From Bradyrhizobium sp. SRS-191 (GTDB lineage: Bacteria > Pseudomonadota > Alphaproteobacteria > Rhizobiales > Xanthobacteraceae): a stretch of DNA of 64,000 bases. The notes below the pieces were generated by a model. It saw only the letters and a list, made by a program, of their open reading frames with translations, ran no database searches and had not been told where the DNA came from. Position numbers and translations under genes: made by a program. Below are positions 63,384 to 64,000 of the stretch, in pieces (position 1 is the stretch's first letter; each line of letters begins with the position of its first letter). The stretch is taken from the NCBI RefSeq assembly GCF_024586915.1, contig NZ_JANBVS010000010.1, positions 214,384 to 278,383 of the forward strand, written 5' to 3'.

Positions 63384-63809
63384 ATGACGCTCTATCAGGG
63401 CAAATGCTTCTGCGGCACGGTCGAGCTCGAGGCCGATGGCGAGCCGGAGGCGATGGGCTATTGCCACTGCTCGTCCTGCCGCTCGTGGTCGGCCGGGCCC
63501 GTCAATGCCTTCACCTTGTGGAAGCCTACGAATGTCCGCGTCACCAAGGGCGCGGAGGCGATCGGCACCTATCACAAGACCGACATGAGCCACCGCAAAT
63601 ACTGCACCAAGTGCGGCGGGCATCTGATGACCGATCATCCGCCGCTCGGCATGATCGACGTCTATGCCGCGACGATTCCGACCTTGAAGTTCACGCCCGG
63701 CGTCCACGTGAACTACGCGGAGAGCGTTCTGCCGATCAAGGACGGCCTGCCGAAGCTGAAGGATTTTCCGGCCGAGTTCGGCGGCTCCGGCGAGATGATG
63801 CCGGAGTGA
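63384..63809 (+). CDS. GFA/CENP-V-family zinc protein
   Basis: Protein of 141 residues from ATG 63384 (GGGAG upstream). Zinc ligands are visible: C8 and C10 in GKCFCGTVELEA, then YCHCSSCRSWSAGP and YCTKCGGHLMTDHP. The family includes glutathione-dependent formaldehyde-activating enzyme (Gfa), but most members have unknown activity. It is divergent from the CoA-transferase gene, with 261 bp between them, and followed by the second multi-hairpin repeat. Confidence 0.9.
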   Translation: MTLYQGKCFCGTVELEADGEPEAMGYCHCSSCRSWSAGPVNAFTLWKPTNVRVTKGAEAIGTYHKTDMSHRKYCTKCGGHLMTDHPPLGMIDVYAATIPTLKFTPGVHVNYAESVLPIKDGLPKLKDFPAEFGGSGEMMPE

Positions 63810-63908
63810 GGCAAGGTTCGCGTTCATCAGGCGGGCAAGCATCAACGGCCTCGCGACAGGATCTGTCCGAGCTGTGCTGATCGATGTGGCCCTCTCTTGA
63901 AACAGAGG

Positions 63909-64000
63909 GCGCAGGGAAGGCCGGGTGCCGACTGGCACCCGTGGCCCCCGTGCGAAAGAAAAGCACGGGGAGAGAACCACAGGTTCAGCCGGACCGACCC
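63909..64000. repeat. Multi-hairpin (cloverleaf-like) dispersed repeat, copy 2 (cut by window end)
   Basis: Starts with the same 11 bases as copy 1 (gcgcagggaag). Three hairpins follow: 63922-63929/63934-63941, 63946-63953/63963-63970 and 63974-63978/63982-63986. Compared with copy 1, the first stem differs at two base pairs and the second at one, all with pairing kept. The strand that would close the outer stem is beyond 64000. Confidence 0.75.

Noticed and set aside
63123..63980. N-terminal extension of the CoA-transferase frame up to 63980
   Set aside because: It passes through the GFA gene in antisense and the multi-hairpin repeat; the conserved start is at 63122.

Overview
The window is high-GC DNA with dense, mostly rightward-to-leftward operons. 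Gene content, protein style and several intergenic palindrome families point to an alphaproteobacterium of the order Hyphomicrobiales, most likely Bradyrhizobium or a close relative. A perfect FNR/FixK-type box at 49908-49921 fits that lineage. This assignment is an inference from recognised families; no alignment was run. No tRNA, rRNA, CRISPR array, transposase or integrase was recognised.

Layout. 1-2235 holds the first 745 codons of a winged-helix/ATPase regulator that runs off the left edge. 2518-4282 encodes a Tat-exported metallo-beta-lactamase-fold hydrolase and two small membrane proteins, one of them DUF202. 4344-6631 (minus) is a SoxC-type molybdenum enzyme, a short monohaem cytochrome c and a DUF302 protein, followed by an SDR dehydrogenase. 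7513-11459 is an accessory strip: a multi-hairpin dispersed repeat, a HEPN/Toprim-type protein, a PIN-domain nuclease and a broken ATPase remnant that abuts the stop codon of guaA. 11460-17989 (minus) carries guaB, a CurA-like reductase, a MAPEG protein, an RsmB-like methyltransferase and guaA. 18241-20815 has a Pmp3-like protein, a DHA2 exporter and a DUF1003 protein. 21150-25809 (minus) is a tightly overlapping three-gene operon (HlyD-like, secreted alpha/alpha-toroid protein, BcsA-like glycosyltransferase), probably making an extracellular polysaccharide. 26009-28961 is a tctCBA tricarboxylate-type transporter. 29205-31946 has two small secreted proteins, rlmE and a Ppx/GppA phosphatase. 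32147-40812 holds an orphan molybdenum hydroxylase large subunit, a hotdog-fold protein, a YaiI-family protein, an ABC-F ATPase, a DSD1-type PLP enzyme and a TIGR03862 flavoprotein.

The right third is CoA-ester catabolism. 40968-49018 (minus) contains the lower valine pathway (mmsA, isobutyryl-CoA dehydrogenase, 3-hydroxyisobutyryl-CoA hydrolase, mmsB) plus an acyl-CoA synthetase, a MaoC hydratase and an SDR. A TetR regulator lies divergent from an enoyl-CoA hydratase, with a perfect FNR/FixK-like box between them. Thiolase, MFS transporter, IclR regulator and carboxyltransferase genes follow. 56308-58170 is a glutaminase-STAS-cyclic-nucleotide-binding fusion. 58828-63122 (minus) is a CoA-transferase, acyl-CoA dehydrogenase, thiolase-like protein and DUF35 cluster whose thiolase-like member appears to lack the nucleophilic cysteine. 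A GFA-family protein and a second copy of the multi-hairpin repeat end the window.

The most interesting points are the probable decayed defence locus at the 3' end of guaA, the repeat whose hairpins co-vary between its two copies, and three clean palindromic operator candidates in the CoA-catabolism region.
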